Assembly (NCBI GenBank): GCA_022457155.1
Contig: JAJGOT010000434.1
Coordinates: 217,501 to 281,500 of the forward strand
Length of the DNA: 64,000 bases
Origin: Cladopsammia gracilis
Taxonomy: Eukaryota; Cnidaria; Anthozoa; Scleractinia; Dendrophylliidae
Direction of reading: 5' to 3'
In this document: positions 11,806-23,600 of the stretch, piece by piece
How positions within the stretch are numbered: position 1 is the first letter of the stretch
How the letters are laid out: each line of letters starts with the position of its first letter
Made by a program: the position numbers and the translations under genes
Notes under the pieces: generated by a model
Told to the model about the DNA's origin: nothing
Seen by the model: only the letters and a program-made list of their open reading frames with translations
The model's database searches: none

Positions 11806-12643
11806 CATTGACCGTTTTTATGCTAGAGGCGTTAAAGTCGTCTGGACGCAATTAACGTCTCAGACGTTAAATGCGTCTGGTATAAAAACGGGACGCATTA
11901 AAGTAGATGACCACAGAGAAAAACACAAGATTTTCTAAAGACAACTATTCTCGGAAGTGAGTGGACACGACTAAAGTCGTCCCCAAATAAATTTTAAGAG
12001 CACGAATATACAAATAGGGCTAAATTCGTCCTCGTTAGGGCCGTCCCGTTTTTATACTAGACGTATTTAACTTCTGAGACGTCAAAGTCGTCTGTTAAGA
12101 GCAGTTCTCTGTAAGAATCGAGAAAAGTGGGAAATGAAAATTTTTGACCCCCCTTCATATTTTGCATGCAGATAGGTCTTCAGGGGGGATGTTCAAAAAT
12201 GACCTTTGTTAAGGTCGTTTCTTCTTTGTTGCCATGGTAACACTGGATGCTTGTTGGTGCCACTAAACCCAATTTTGCTCTCAGAAACTTCCTTAAAAAG
12301 TACAAAATGTAAGACATCGTTTCTCCAGTCCATTAATACTGAACAAATCAAGACTTTCACCAGATGTAAAACCTTTATTCTAGTTTACATTTATGCATGT
12401 GGCATTTTGTTACATCAACTGCACATGAACTTAACGGTCAAACAACTTGATGATGTTTCAGCCATTTTAGTTGACGAGTAAAACTAGCAATACCTTTTCT
12501 TGAATTTTTCCAAAAGTACGCCGATTCTAGAACTCAAACTACGTGGCTAGTTTAAATAGATACTCTAGTTACTAAATCTATAAAAATCTCTGCGGGGCGG
12601 GTTAATTTTGGACTTTGGTTCACTGAGGAAAAACCTTCAAAAC

Positions 12644-12892
12644 TCATTTGTTGTAAACTCTGGTGAAATTAACATTACGTTCATTCGACAGAAATCCTTT
12701 AAGAAAACTCAATCGGTCTTCAGGCTTAAAGAATAGCATGCACTCTATCAATGTCTGGTCAAATCGGCTGTTAATAGCCGTTATTTTTTCAACAATCTCA
12801 ATCCAAATAAAGCTTACTTTACTGTTTTCTGCAGTTCTCAACTTTCGAAGAACGAGTTGGTTCTTTCCGCACAGCATACATTTTCGGCACAA
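12644..12892 (-). other. Arm-borne open frame, 82 codons, unknown
   Basis: The frame is intact in both arms (its partner is at 16237-16485, plus strand). Comparing the two shows about 8 base changes, of which 6 alter the amino acid and 2 are silent. That argues against protein-level selection. No domain was recognised. An antisense frame at 12206-12481 is likewise present in both arms. I list them as features of the repeat, not as genes. Confidence 0.4.
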
Positions 12893-14309
12893 AATTCGGA
12901 TATCTAAACTATCTCTTGTGGCTGAGCGTGCTGTTTGTCTTCAGTGGAGGTCCATTAACCCATCACAGTGCAAATAACAACAGCTTTTGTAGTACCTGGA
13001 AGGTAACCGAAGCAAGCCATCATCGGAAACTTTGTTCGTCCACGTACAATTCTGCTCTGGATTTACCGCATATTTCTCCGTCACATGTCATCATTCGCTC
13101 CAAAAGAAGATAAAACGGTTTTCTGATTAATCTTTTACAGTCAATCGCATTAAGCGAGGCATTTTACCCCTTTTTTTCTCCGTTCTTTATACGTCTTTCG
13201 AAGTCTAGCCACCAGTTCAGGCAAAGCCCTGCTGGTCAGCGGTAGAATCTAAAATACAACGTTCCTTCGTAAAGTGTTTAACGTGGCGTCCTCATCCTTT
13301 TACATTGTCACTGACTGTCGATTCTATTCTGTTTTCGTTGAACAGCCTAAGGGTACATATTCCCATTCTTTTGTTTTCTGATACGTAGACACGTGAACAA
13401 AATAAAATACCAAACAATAGGCATGGGTATTGCCTTTAGTTTTATTTTTGGCGGTATCCATGCGATGGACTATTTCAGGAAGTCAGTATTTACTCTGTGA
13501 ACTCCGTTTATGGTGAATTTTATTCACCACTGTCTGATCATGATGAGCGATTCATGACGAGCGAATCATAGCCGCTGAATCATGTCTGAAAAACCCCGGC
13601 CGGGTCTACACAGTGAAATCGGCTGAAGGGAATGGCTAGTATTTCAGCCGCATATCTTAGAAGTCGACGCAATTAAAATTCGAGGAATCACGTGTCTGCT
13701 GAAAACAACATACGGAGACGCATAAAACTATCTTAAGTATTAGGAGACAATCAGCTCAAGAGTAACTACCGGCAAGAAAATTGGGGGAAATATAATAAAC
13801 AGTTTGAAGGTTTGTCCTTTGACAGCTATTTTTCAATGGAAGAAGGAAAATTTCAGTCGCAAAAGACCTGGCAAAAGTGATCATCAAATGACGTCAGAAA
13901 ACGAAATTATAGCCGCAGACTGTATTCTATTGAGCTTTGCATTAATCAGAAAATGCGAAAACCACCTGCAAATACGATATTCCTCATTTAACTGCATGAG
14001 CAAAGTTTACTTTTTCAGAGGTTCAAAAGTTCCCATCAAGTCCATCACGTTCGTCTGTTTTATGGGTCTCCCGTTTATCTTATTGGTACCAATACATTTT
14101 TTACCGAACCAATCCGAGTATGATGAGAAACGCTCTGATGGTTGCGATTTGGTATAGCAAAAAAACTAGGAAGAAACAGACTAGAGTGTACTCTTCTTCC
14201 AGTTTTTCCATTTTCCGACAATGAGATCTGAGTGACATCCGCATCATAGAAATCAGTTGTTGGAACCTATTGTAATTTTATGAGTATAAAAAGAGTGGTG
14301 AACTGCTTG

Positions 14310-14365
14310 TGTTTCGCTACAATACCCCCCCCCCCCCTCCCCTCCCCCTCCCCCTCCCAATCTCT
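14310..14365. repeat. C-rich tract
   Basis: A run of C followed by CCCCT/CCCCCT units. Low-complexity sequence in the unique middle of the foldback element. Confidence 0.8.
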
Positions 14366-14666
14366 CTCCCTCTTAGTCTATTAAGTATTTGGGGGGAGGG
14401 GGCGTTTAACAGAGGATTTACTGTTCTTATCTCCTAGTGAATACTTCAAATATATACTCTCCTTCCCCTAGAAAGTGTGTACAAATTTATTTTGTTGGAT
14501 ACTATGCATTTCAGAAACACTGTAACTACGGCACTTACGTTAGTGACGCAAAGTTACTTGTGGCAAAAATATGCAAGTTAGAAAGACAAACGGAACGCAA
14601 CAGCTGCAGCTTTGAGCGGCGAGCGCGCTAGAACTAACAACAACAACAACAAGTTTTTATTTAAAA

Positions 14667-14921
14667 TTGAATTTTAAGATTACAAAGGTTTTGCCCGCAA
14701 TTAGCAAGGGCTATTTGAGGCGAGCTATTGTTTTGATGGTCGGATGGCCATTAACAGATGAAAGTAGATTCAGCGAAAATCAAAAGTTCTTTCTTGAAAG
14801 CAAGTTTTTGCATAGAGAGAAATCAACTAAGATAGGACGAGCGATCGAAGCGGTAACAAAGAAAATGCCAAGAAAAGTTAAAGACGCAAAATTCGGTTGT
14901 TTACAGTTGAAGTATTCCTAA
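14667..14921 (+). other. Open frame of 84 codons inside the foldback element, unknown
   Basis: The predicted product is Lys/Arg-rich and ends in a basic segment (EKSTKIGRAIEAVTKKMPRK). I do not recognise a domain. It lies in the unique middle of the foldback element, has no paired splice sites that I can support, and could be a fragment of an element-encoded protein or chance. Confidence 0.25.
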
Positions 14922-15079
14922 GGAGACGGCAAACCTGCTCGTACTTTCCTTGCTTTGCAGCAAAAGAAAAAAAAATAAATAAAAGAAGCAGCTCACCGAG
15001 TCACAGAACAGGCATTTACCAAAAACGAAAATATTGTACAAAAGTCAGCTACAGAAGAGAGCAAGAGTTATAATATCAG

Positions 15080-15692
15080 ACACGCTGGGGATTTTTTTAG
15101 CTGAAATCGGCCAAATAAATTAAACTACTTAGGGTTTCATCGGATGTCGCAGAAACTTGGGGAGATAACAGATCTTAACATTTCAAACAACTTAACCCAT
15201 TCAGATTTTTCGTTTTTAACGTTTTTTGGCGCGAAAATGACGTCACAAAATTAATTTAAAAACGAATTAGTGCGTTACGATATATTTTTAAATGAGAAAT
15301 GAAACACTAGACCAGCGTAATATAAAAGCTGAAAAAAGTTTGCAGCTGCTGCATTTCATTAAGAAGGTATGACTCATTAAATGTCGTAAAATTTCTTAAA
15401 AATGGAAACAAAAAGCAGTAGCTTAAAAATTTTTTCACTGTTCAAATTGTCCACGAACTGTCTTCCATTTCTTGTTCCAAAGTAGATTGTAAAGCCTTCC
15501 CCAAAAAATGAATAAATGGTGTGACGTCATTTTCCCGCCAAAAAACCGTTAAAAACGAAAAATCGGCATCGGACAAGTTGTTCGAAATTTTAAGATCTGC
15601 CACCTCCCCAAGTTTCAGCGACATCCGTTGAAAACCTAAGGAGTTTAATTTGTTTGGCCGATATCAGCTCAAAAAATCTCCAGCGTGGAAAA
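15080..15692. mobile_element. Nested inverted-repeat element
   Basis: The tip CGCTGGGGATTTTTT.AGCTGA and the block ATCGGCCAAA.AAATTAAACT near 15080-15130 are mirrored at 15640-15692. The arms extend to TGACGTCA at about 15238 and 15521, and are about 170 bases and 80-85 percent alike. It lies within the unique middle of the foldback element, so it may have inserted later. Confidence 0.75.
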
Positions 15693-16236
15693 AAGTATCC
15701 AGTCGTTTACCTTTTGTTCACGTTTTCGTTTTATCAGCAAAGAAATGTACGGGAAATGTAATCTACTGTAAATAGAAAGAAAATCTTACAAAAGAAGAGT
15801 TCTGGCATTCCTATTCCAATACTTTCTTGCACCTCAATATGATGCGGACGGCATGTTGGCATTTTATGAAGTCAAATCGTATTCTAGTTATACCGCTGAC
15901 CAGAGACGTTTTTGCCTGAACTGGTGGCCTGAACTACGAAAGAAAGGCGAAAGAAAGACGGTAAAATGTTTAGCTAACTGTATCTGATCGTTAAACTATT
16001 AATCAGAAAACCGTTTTATCTTCTTTTGGAGCGAATGATGACATGTGACGGAGAAATATACCGTAAATCCAGATTAGAAATGTTCGTGGACGAACAAAGC
16101 TTCCGATGATGGCTTGCTTCGGTGACTTTCCGGGTACTACAAAAGCTGTTGTTATTTGCACTGTGATGGGTTAATGGACCTCCAATGAAGACAAACAGCA
16201 CGATCAGCCACAAGAAATGGTTTAGGTATCCGAATT

Positions 16237-16485
16237 TTGTGCAGAAACTGTATGCTGTGCAGAAAGAACCGACTCGTTCTTCGCAAGTTGAGAACTGCAG
16301 AAAACAGTAAAGTAAGCTTTATTTGGATTGAGATTGTTAAAAAAATAACGGCTATTAACAGCCGATTTGACCAGTCATTGATAGAGTGCATGCTATTCTT
16401 TAAGCCTGAAGACCGATTGAGTTTTCTTAAAGGATTTCTGTCGAATGAACGTAATGTTAATTTCACCAAAGTTTACAACAAATGA
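16237..16485 (+). other. Arm-borne open frame, right-arm copy, unknown
   Basis: This is the inverted partner of the frame at 12644-12892, with six amino-acid differences in 82. See that entry for the substitution argument against function. Confidence 0.4.
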
Positions 16486-17705
16486 GTTTTGAAGGTTTTT
16501 CCTCGGTGAACCAAAGTCCAAAATTAAGCCGCCCCGCAGAGATTTTTATAGATTTAGTAACTAGAGTATCTATTTAAACTAGCCACGTAGTTTGAGTTCT
16601 AGAATCGGCGTACTTTTGGAAAAATTCAAGAAAAGGTATTGCTAGTTTTACTCGTCAACTAAAATGGCTGAAACACCATCAAGTTGTTTGACCGTTAAGT
16701 TCATGTGCAGTTGATGTAACAAAATGCCACATACATAAATGTAAACTAGAATAAAGGTTTTACATCTGGTGAAAGTCTTGATTTGTTCAGTATTAATGGA
16801 CTGGAGAAACGATGTCTTACATTTTGCACTTTTTAAGGAAGTTTCTGAAGTCAAAATTGGGTTTAGTGGCACCAACAAACATCCATTGTTACCATGGCAA
16901 CAAAGAAGAAACGACCTTAACAAAGGTCATTTTTGAACATCCCCCCTGAAGACCTATCTGCATGCAAAATATGAAGGGGGGTCAAAAATTTTCATTTCCC
17001 ACTTTTCTCGATTCTTATAGAGAACTGCTCTTAAGTGCGTTTGAACGACGCACTTAAAATAAGACGTTAAAGTCAGTTATCAGACGTTAAATCCGTCTGG
17101 ACCGTCTGGCTTATTTTCCGTTTTTATACTAGACGTTAAAGTCGTCTCGAGACGACTTTAACGTCTCAGACGGTATTAACGTCTGTAGCATTAAAACGGC
17201 CATTGGTGAGATTTTCTAAAACAAAGAAACTATTAATTTTTCGGAGAATAACATTCTGTTCAATTCAAATGTAAAAACGCATGATTCCGCAAGACCGCAT
17301 TGGTATCACGGCACATTACGAAGCGAGACGGTAAACATGTTTTGCTTTTGCCAAATTTGCATTGAGCACGTTGCTTCGTTAGGAGTAGAAGGAGGGAGAG
17401 AGAGAAGAAAATGTATGAATGGAGTGGTTGCGGTGTGTTTTCCAAGGGAAATCGGCGGAAATATATTCAGGTTCAAGCGTAAAACGAGGCGTCATACATT
17501 ATTGAAGACCCGAAACCTGAATTGAGGTACGATACCATCGAATAATGTCATTAACATTTCACTTTTTGGTCGCGACCGGCAAGTTAATTAAGTAGGAATA
17601 AGATTGACGAAGTTGTCTTTTTATGTAAACAAAAAATATTGACTGATGCTAGAGTGTTTTCCTTGTTATGCCCTATTTTGTCTTCCCGTTTATGTTATTC
17701 TATTA

Positions 17706-17762
17706 TGAGGGGAATAAGTCGAGGGGAATAACTGGAGGGGAATAACTGCAGGGGAATAACTC
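17706..17762. repeat. Short tandem repeat, 15-base unit
   Basis: About four copies of GAGGGGAATAACTG with small changes. Confidence 0.8.
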
Positions 17763-17769
17763 AGCCCCA

Positions 17770-18655
17770 CACTCCCCTGTTACAATCAAAAGCCGCCACC
17801 AGCTTTTCAGACAGTTTATTATTGGCGGGGAATATTCGATATAATCCCCTGCGAGAACAAAGAAAACCGAGCCATGTGGAAAATAAAGTAATTTTCCGTC
17901 CAACTTTTTAGTTATATTCAGAAGCTGTAAGCGTAGATACCCTTGATTGATAAAGACTTACTCAACTAAACATGGTCTCACAAGACTTGTTTTAAATAGC
18001 CTATGTACAGCCACATTTCCTCGCTCTCAGCCGCTTTTAACTGCAGAAGAGAGGGGAGAGAGCTGCTAAACTCCCCGCCCCACCCACCTCCCTTTCTATC
18101 CAAATTTACCGAGAAATACCTCTTTACTTTTTAAATTAATTTCTATGTTGTTTTGTTTCTTAAAGGAAGCCGGTCATTTGCTTTGGACCGAACAAAATTG
18201 ACGATTGTCTGGCCACGTGTTGGGATAACTCAGGAAACTGACCGTTTATTCTCACAAAAACATTTGTGTACAGACAGGCGAAAGACTTTGATCAGGCCAA
18301 CGAAATCTTCTGTGCACTACAAATAAGGTTTTTTTCTAGAATCCAGCACTTAACTTTCCCTCCTGGGGGGAACTCCCATATCTCCCATATAAAAACGACG
18401 AGGGTGCTCGTCGTACCTTTTAGGAGTCAAAATTTGTAGATTGGTACCGCTTAGGGTGCTAAAATCTTAAATGATCACCGTTAGAATTATCGTGGTATAC
18501 CTTATAGGGCATTGAGCCGAAACGATATGACAGGAATAGGCCATTTCCGAGTTACGTTACGCCTCGTTGTCAAAGCGAGGCTAGGTGCCAAACCTTTCAT
18601 ATCGAAATGAGCCTTTATTCAAATGAAAATAAAACTCATTTCCATATGAAAGGTT
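17770..18655. other. Intergenic, nothing recognised
   Basis: No gene or larger repeat could be supported between the short tandem repeat and the 9-base minisatellite. Confidence 0.45.
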
Positions 18656-18657
18656 AG

Positions 18658-19125
18658 TATTGGTAGTACCTGTAGTACCTGTAGTACCTGTAGTACCTGT
18701 AGTACCTGTAGTACTCGTAGTACCTGTAGTACCTGTAGTACTGGCAGTACTCGTAGTAGCTGTGGTACCTGTAGTACCTGTAGTACTCGTAGTACCTGTA
18801 GTACCTGTAGTATTTGTTGTACCTGTAGAACCTGTAGTACTCGTAGTACCTGTAGTACCTGTAGTACCTGTAGTACCTGTAGAACCTGTAGTGCCTGTAG
18901 TACCTGTAGTACCTGTAGTACTCGTAGTACCTGTAGTACCTGCAGTACTCGTTTGTAGTACCTGTTGTACCTGTAGTACTCGTAGTACCTGTAGTACCTG
19001 TAGTACCTGTAGTACCTGTAGTACCTGTAGTACTCGTACTACCTGTAGTACCTGTAGTACCTGTAGTACCTGTAGTACCTGTTGTACTCGTACTACCTGT
19101 ATTACCTGTAGTACTCGTAGTACTA
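18658..19125. repeat. 9-bp minisatellite, about 50 units
   Basis: Units of TAGTACCTG alternate irregularly with TAGTACTCG and a few TAGAACCTG variants. Because the unit is a multiple of three and lacks stops in several frames, long low-complexity frames appear on both strands (Val/Pro-rich on plus, Thr/Gly-rich on minus). I judge these non-coding. Confidence 0.95.
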
Positions 19126-19588
19126 CACACAATTATTTGTTATTTCCATATGACTTCATGTTTGACAGAATTGCTTGTGTTTAGGTGAGAATTAGGTCTA
19201 GGGGACACTTCATGATGTCTATCATAAAGAGCATGAATCTCATTAGCGTGCATTTCTGGACATACCTCAAGTGAGACGCGAAATTTTATCCTGTATATAT
19301 AGCTGAATTTTTGAAAAGGTGGTCAAGGAAAATTACAGCGATTTCACTACAACTAGCCTAAACAATGATTTTTATGACACCTATCAACCCGAAAATCACA
19401 GAGAAGAGAGAAAAGAGGGAAACGGAGCGAGGGCGAGAGAAAAAAAAAGACTAGCAACATTCTTTAGTTTTTGTATTTGTGGGTTTTGGAGATAGTTTTT
19501 GAACGACAAAAAAAACAAGGCCAAGCACACTCACGAACTGTTACCTAGGGCGATACCCTTTTCAAAAATCCAGGTATATATGAACTAG

Positions 19589-19895
19589 GAATAATATTGA
19601 CCAAAACACATTCAAACAATATTCAAACAGCGTTTCACTAATTATTCGCCCATATCAAATTTGGCGATGAGGAATAATATTGACCAAACAGTATTCAAAC
19701 AGCATTGAAACAGCATTTCGCTAATGATTCTGATCGCCTATATCAAATTTGGCGATGAGGTGAATAATATTGAGCAGACCGTATTCAAACAGTGTTCAAA
19801 CAGACTTTAATTAATGATTTGCCAATATCAAATTTGCCGATGAGGAAAAATATTGAGCAAACAGTATTCAAACGAGTATTCAAACAGCGTTTCGC
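19589..19895. repeat. Tandem repeat, about 85-base unit, four copies
   Basis: Each unit has the core AATATTGACCAAACAGTATTC, then CAAACAGCGTTT, then TATCAAATTTGGCGATGAGG. The units are diverged by small indels. It lies downstream of the pentraxin gene. Confidence 0.8.
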
Positions 19896-20175
19896 ATTTC
19901 CCTTCTGTTTGCCCAACATTTTTCTGAAAGGTTGAAGTTCACGCTGGGTAACAGGTCTCGTAACGAATGTGTTATACATTGATGGGGGCAGGTGAACTCT
20001 TTGTAGGTCCTTTTCTGTAATAATATCGTTTTCGACATTCGCTGGTTTGGGCGTTTGATGAAGTAGGATGTCACGTGGGGAACATTAGAAGTCTTAAAAC
20101 ACGCGTTTTTGCGGGAAACCTCATTTATTTCGATCATTACACCAGTGTTCTTTTTCCGATTACATTACCCTTAAG

Positions 20176-20181
20176 TTTATT
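20176..20181 (-). terminator. Polyadenylation signal AATAAA
   Basis: TTTATT on the plus strand reads AATAAA on the minus strand, about 105 bases after the pentraxin stop codon. This is a usual distance for a poly(A) signal. Confidence 0.55.
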
Positions 20182-20285
20182 GTAATGTCCCCTCATTTAA
20201 CTCCCAGTTACAATGGTTACTCATAGATCGGACTCGCCATGAATGTGAACACAGTGTGCTTATTGCATATTACTTATCCCACCAA

Positions 20286-20670
20286 TTAGACACAGGGGGA
20301 TGGAATGACAACCTCAGTATTTCCTTTAACACCCCGTTTGAAATCCGACCACTTAAACACATCCCCTTCTCCCCGGAGACACGACTTGAACATCTCATTG
20401 ATTGTGTCCGCTGAAAGAACTTGGGACCACACGTTCAGGTTGGCTAAGTACCCTTTCAAGGACTGACTGCTGTCGAAACCGCCTCCCACTGAGTCTTGGT
20501 CCTGTCCCACCACCACGACTCCGCCGCCCTTAATGGTGTATCCCTTCTTGTAGCCTGTTCCACTGTTTCCAAGTTCTCCATCTTTGTAGATGTTCCACGC
20601 ACCATCACTGCTGCTCCAAGAAGTGCAGATGTGATGCCATTCGCCGTCCGTAGCTGATACCCCCGTGTCC
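20286..20670 (-). CDS. Pentraxin-like gene, coding exon 3
   Basis: The acceptor is CCGACAG before GGACACGG, entering with one base that completes Arg98 from the previous exon. The exon encodes the pentraxin signature, the calcium loop and the C-terminal WSDFK segment, and ends with TAA at 20286-20288. Confidence 0.88.
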
Positions 20671-23600
20671 CTGTCGGTGTAAACATGATGTACCGTGAAC
20701 ATTAAAACAAGACAGAGTATACATATTCGCTCTATTTCGTCTCACAACCCGAACTGCTTATATGTTTGCATAGCTGTTTCTCTTGAATTTATAACAGTGT
20801 AGCCTGGCATTGAAAATATTTTTTTTTTTTGCAGGCAGAGGGCATTCTTATGACTACAAGTATATATATTTTAATACAACGCGTTTATCCTACCTGTGTT
20901 TACTCTTTTTACAAATTTTTCACTTCTCTTTCTTCTTTGGGCGTTTATTAAATAATAACATCGTGGTCCACACAGTTAGGCTGGATCTCAGCTGGCTTTC
21001 CTTTTCATCACAATAACGGACTGACGTGATTGATCTTCAAATTTGTCCTATCAAAACACCGTTCGTTTCATTTTCATTTTCATTTTAATTCTAACTCACC
21101 TATGGTCGTTGTTTATATGCAATCGAAATTGATTGCTCGCCTTAGCTTCAATAAGCAGCTCGTTAGAATAGGCTGCGGTGCTTACAGCATAGCTGAATGG
21201 CGTAGCTTGCAAGTCGCTTGATTTCATCCAGAAACATACAGTGTACTGATTCAAATTGGACATGCCCGTGATGGTGGCATAATCACTCACTCCTTTGTTT
21301 GGGAAATGGAGAGCGTAATCTGTACAGGAAAATAGAAATGAAATAACAAAGATAACTTTAAAGAAAGCATGATGTGAGTACTTCACTGGCCTGAATTCTA
21401 CATAATTTCTTTAGGCCTACTCTAGGACCTAAAGTAACTCTAAATCGCCGCATCTCGCTAATATTTATGTCGCCTTACGGTGGCTCCACAAAGTTTTACC
21501 AAAAGCACCTACACTAACGTTCACGAGTTACAGAATAAAGCCAATTTTTCTTGTCTTGCAAGTTTGGCCCAGAGAGTGTGTGCATAGGGGACTGACTGCA
21601 AAATGATAGGACCCCACCGGACCAAAGTCCAGCAGGTCTTTAACTGCATGATTGCAGAAACACAGAACCCGCGAGGACAATAAGACCAAAGAAATAGGGA
21701 GATACATATTGCATGGAAGATAAAGGGAAAATAATGGGATGTAAGCATAACTACAGGACCCCAAAGACCACAGCCAAAGCCTCGTTAAACCGCAGCACCA
21801 TAAGAATCGCAGCCAAACATGCCCTCAAATTCACATCATGTGGAAACAAAGACGTGCAGGCCCACGACAATGCAGAACGCAGAATCAGTTATAATGTCAC
21901 AGTTGTCACTTTTATGTTATAGGTCGTTTCCATGTCAACAGGACATCTAAAGAATGGCAAACATTGTGCAAAAATTGACGTTTGTAATTAATATTTCCAG
22001 TTTCCTTCTGTGAACTTTTTTTAACTTTGCTCTCTCACGGAAATGGTTAAAGGCCCATCGGCACTTACCGTGATGCACCGCGCATTGTTACTCATGCGCG
22101 TAGCGGCATGAGTTATAAAATGCCCTCCGTTTTTCTTTTTTGTGTCACGATTTTGCATGCAAATTTATTCACGCATATTTTAAATTGTGCATTTCCGGTT
22201 CACAGCTTTACACTTCCTGTTTGGTGACTTCCGGCTACTCTCACTTCCGGCAAAACATCGTTACTGAAGTGTCACGACAGCGTCTCCTACAACCCTACTC
22301 GCATTAGTAATGTTCACGTCAGGTATATATTAGTGTCACAAGAATGACTGGCTTCATTGTGGTACAGCCTTCATTTGTAAAACATTCAATAGTAACGTGG
22401 TTTGCAGTACAATGACTGAATGAAAGGAGTAACTCTTCTTTATGTCGGACGTCTTTTTATCTTGTTTAAATTATTAAAATATAAATTGCTTCTTTTCTTA
22501 TGGTACATTGAAATATAAGACAAATGCTTGATACGCATGCGCATGACAAACATTTTCCGTCATTTGGTCTTATTGGTGTATAAGTCAGTCAAGTATTTCT
22601 CCCATCGAGGTAAACGTTGCTTTTATACACAGCATACAACTTGAGGCCGAATTTGTCGCGATTCTGAAAAAACTAAGAGCTATTTTTAATCAGAGTTCTT
22701 CCGAGGCAAAAATGCCAAACATCGATCTCTCGCACTGATAAGCACATTGTCAATTTATTCCCTTTTTACTGCCGATTCCTTACAATGTCTGGATCGGAGC
22801 AGTCCTCGCTGCCTGTGGTGAGTAATTTCAAGACTTTTTTCAAGAAAGAACAATAGAAACACACGGCAAACCAGCGTCGTACTTCAGCCCATCAGATTTA
22901 ATTAAAAATTTAGACTTCGGGACTGGACTTCTGTGGATTATGGACTGTGGAATGCGTGTCATGTTAATGTCGATTTTTACTGACTTTATTGCTTTTTGTG
23001 GTTACTAGGTTACTAGTAACCACTATGTTGTCACCTGTGTAAGTAAGTCCCACCTTTCGAAGCGCGAAGTTGTGCGAGTTCACCCGATTGCTGTACGATG
23101 AGACAGTTCTGATAGCTTCGGATTAGACGACTCGATTGTCAACACAGACCCCAGCACAGTTCTGTTTGTACGTGCCCGCTTTGGATCCGTGGGAAAGGTA
23201 AACGGAGCTTTTTCGTTCTTTTTACTGCTTTACCAAGCACAGCTTTCACCAAATGTGGCCAAGCATTGTTTTCAAAGATTATTTTAGGTGTTTTCGTGGT
23301 TTGGAAAAAGGTTTTAGTGAAAAATCGAGCTGTGAATCGAAGTGTTTGTTTGAAGACCATGAGCTATCCGAACTCATGATTCAAACGCCGCCAGAATTTC
23401 ATTTCTGTACCTTTGACCATTCAGAACTGTTTTTTTTTTATTAGCGAAAGCATTACGCGAATCATTTTTCCGGATAAGATTGGCATTCCATTACACAGAA
23501 AAAGTCGGAAATTTTAGAAAGCATAATAAAAATAGGTTGCTGAATTGAATTATTTTGTGATGTTTATTATATTTTCGCAGACGCTAGTCGGTTCCACGCA

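Larger units (their letters stand above)
11811..17200. mobile_element. 5.39-kb foldback element with CATTG target duplication
   Basis: CATTG occurs at 11806-11810 and 17201-17205. The tips read ACCGTTTT inward from the left and GCCGTTTT inward from the right. Next come subterminal runs of GACGTTAAAGTCGTCT-type repeats. Arms of about 1 kb follow (about 12120-13130 and 16010-17030) and are roughly 96 percent identical where compared. The middle 2.9 kb is unique except for a nested inverted-repeat element at 15.1-15.7 kb. No transposase domain was recognised. It could be a non-autonomous foldback transposon or an old inverted duplication captured between transposon ends. Confidence 0.75.

Noticed and set aside
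13804..14157. 117-codon plus-strand frame in the foldback element
   Set aside because: There is no recognisable domain, the composition is ordinary for chance in AT-rich sequence, and it has no splice context.
18581..19184. Long low-complexity frames (Thr/Gly-rich and Val/Pro-rich, 158-183 codons)
   Set aside because: They are all produced by the 9-bp minisatellite, whose unit is a multiple of three without stops. There is no splice or domain support.
19880..20137. 85-codon minus-strand frame downstream of the pentraxin stop
   Set aside because: It lies partly in the 85-base tandem repeat and in the likely 3' flank. No domain was seen.
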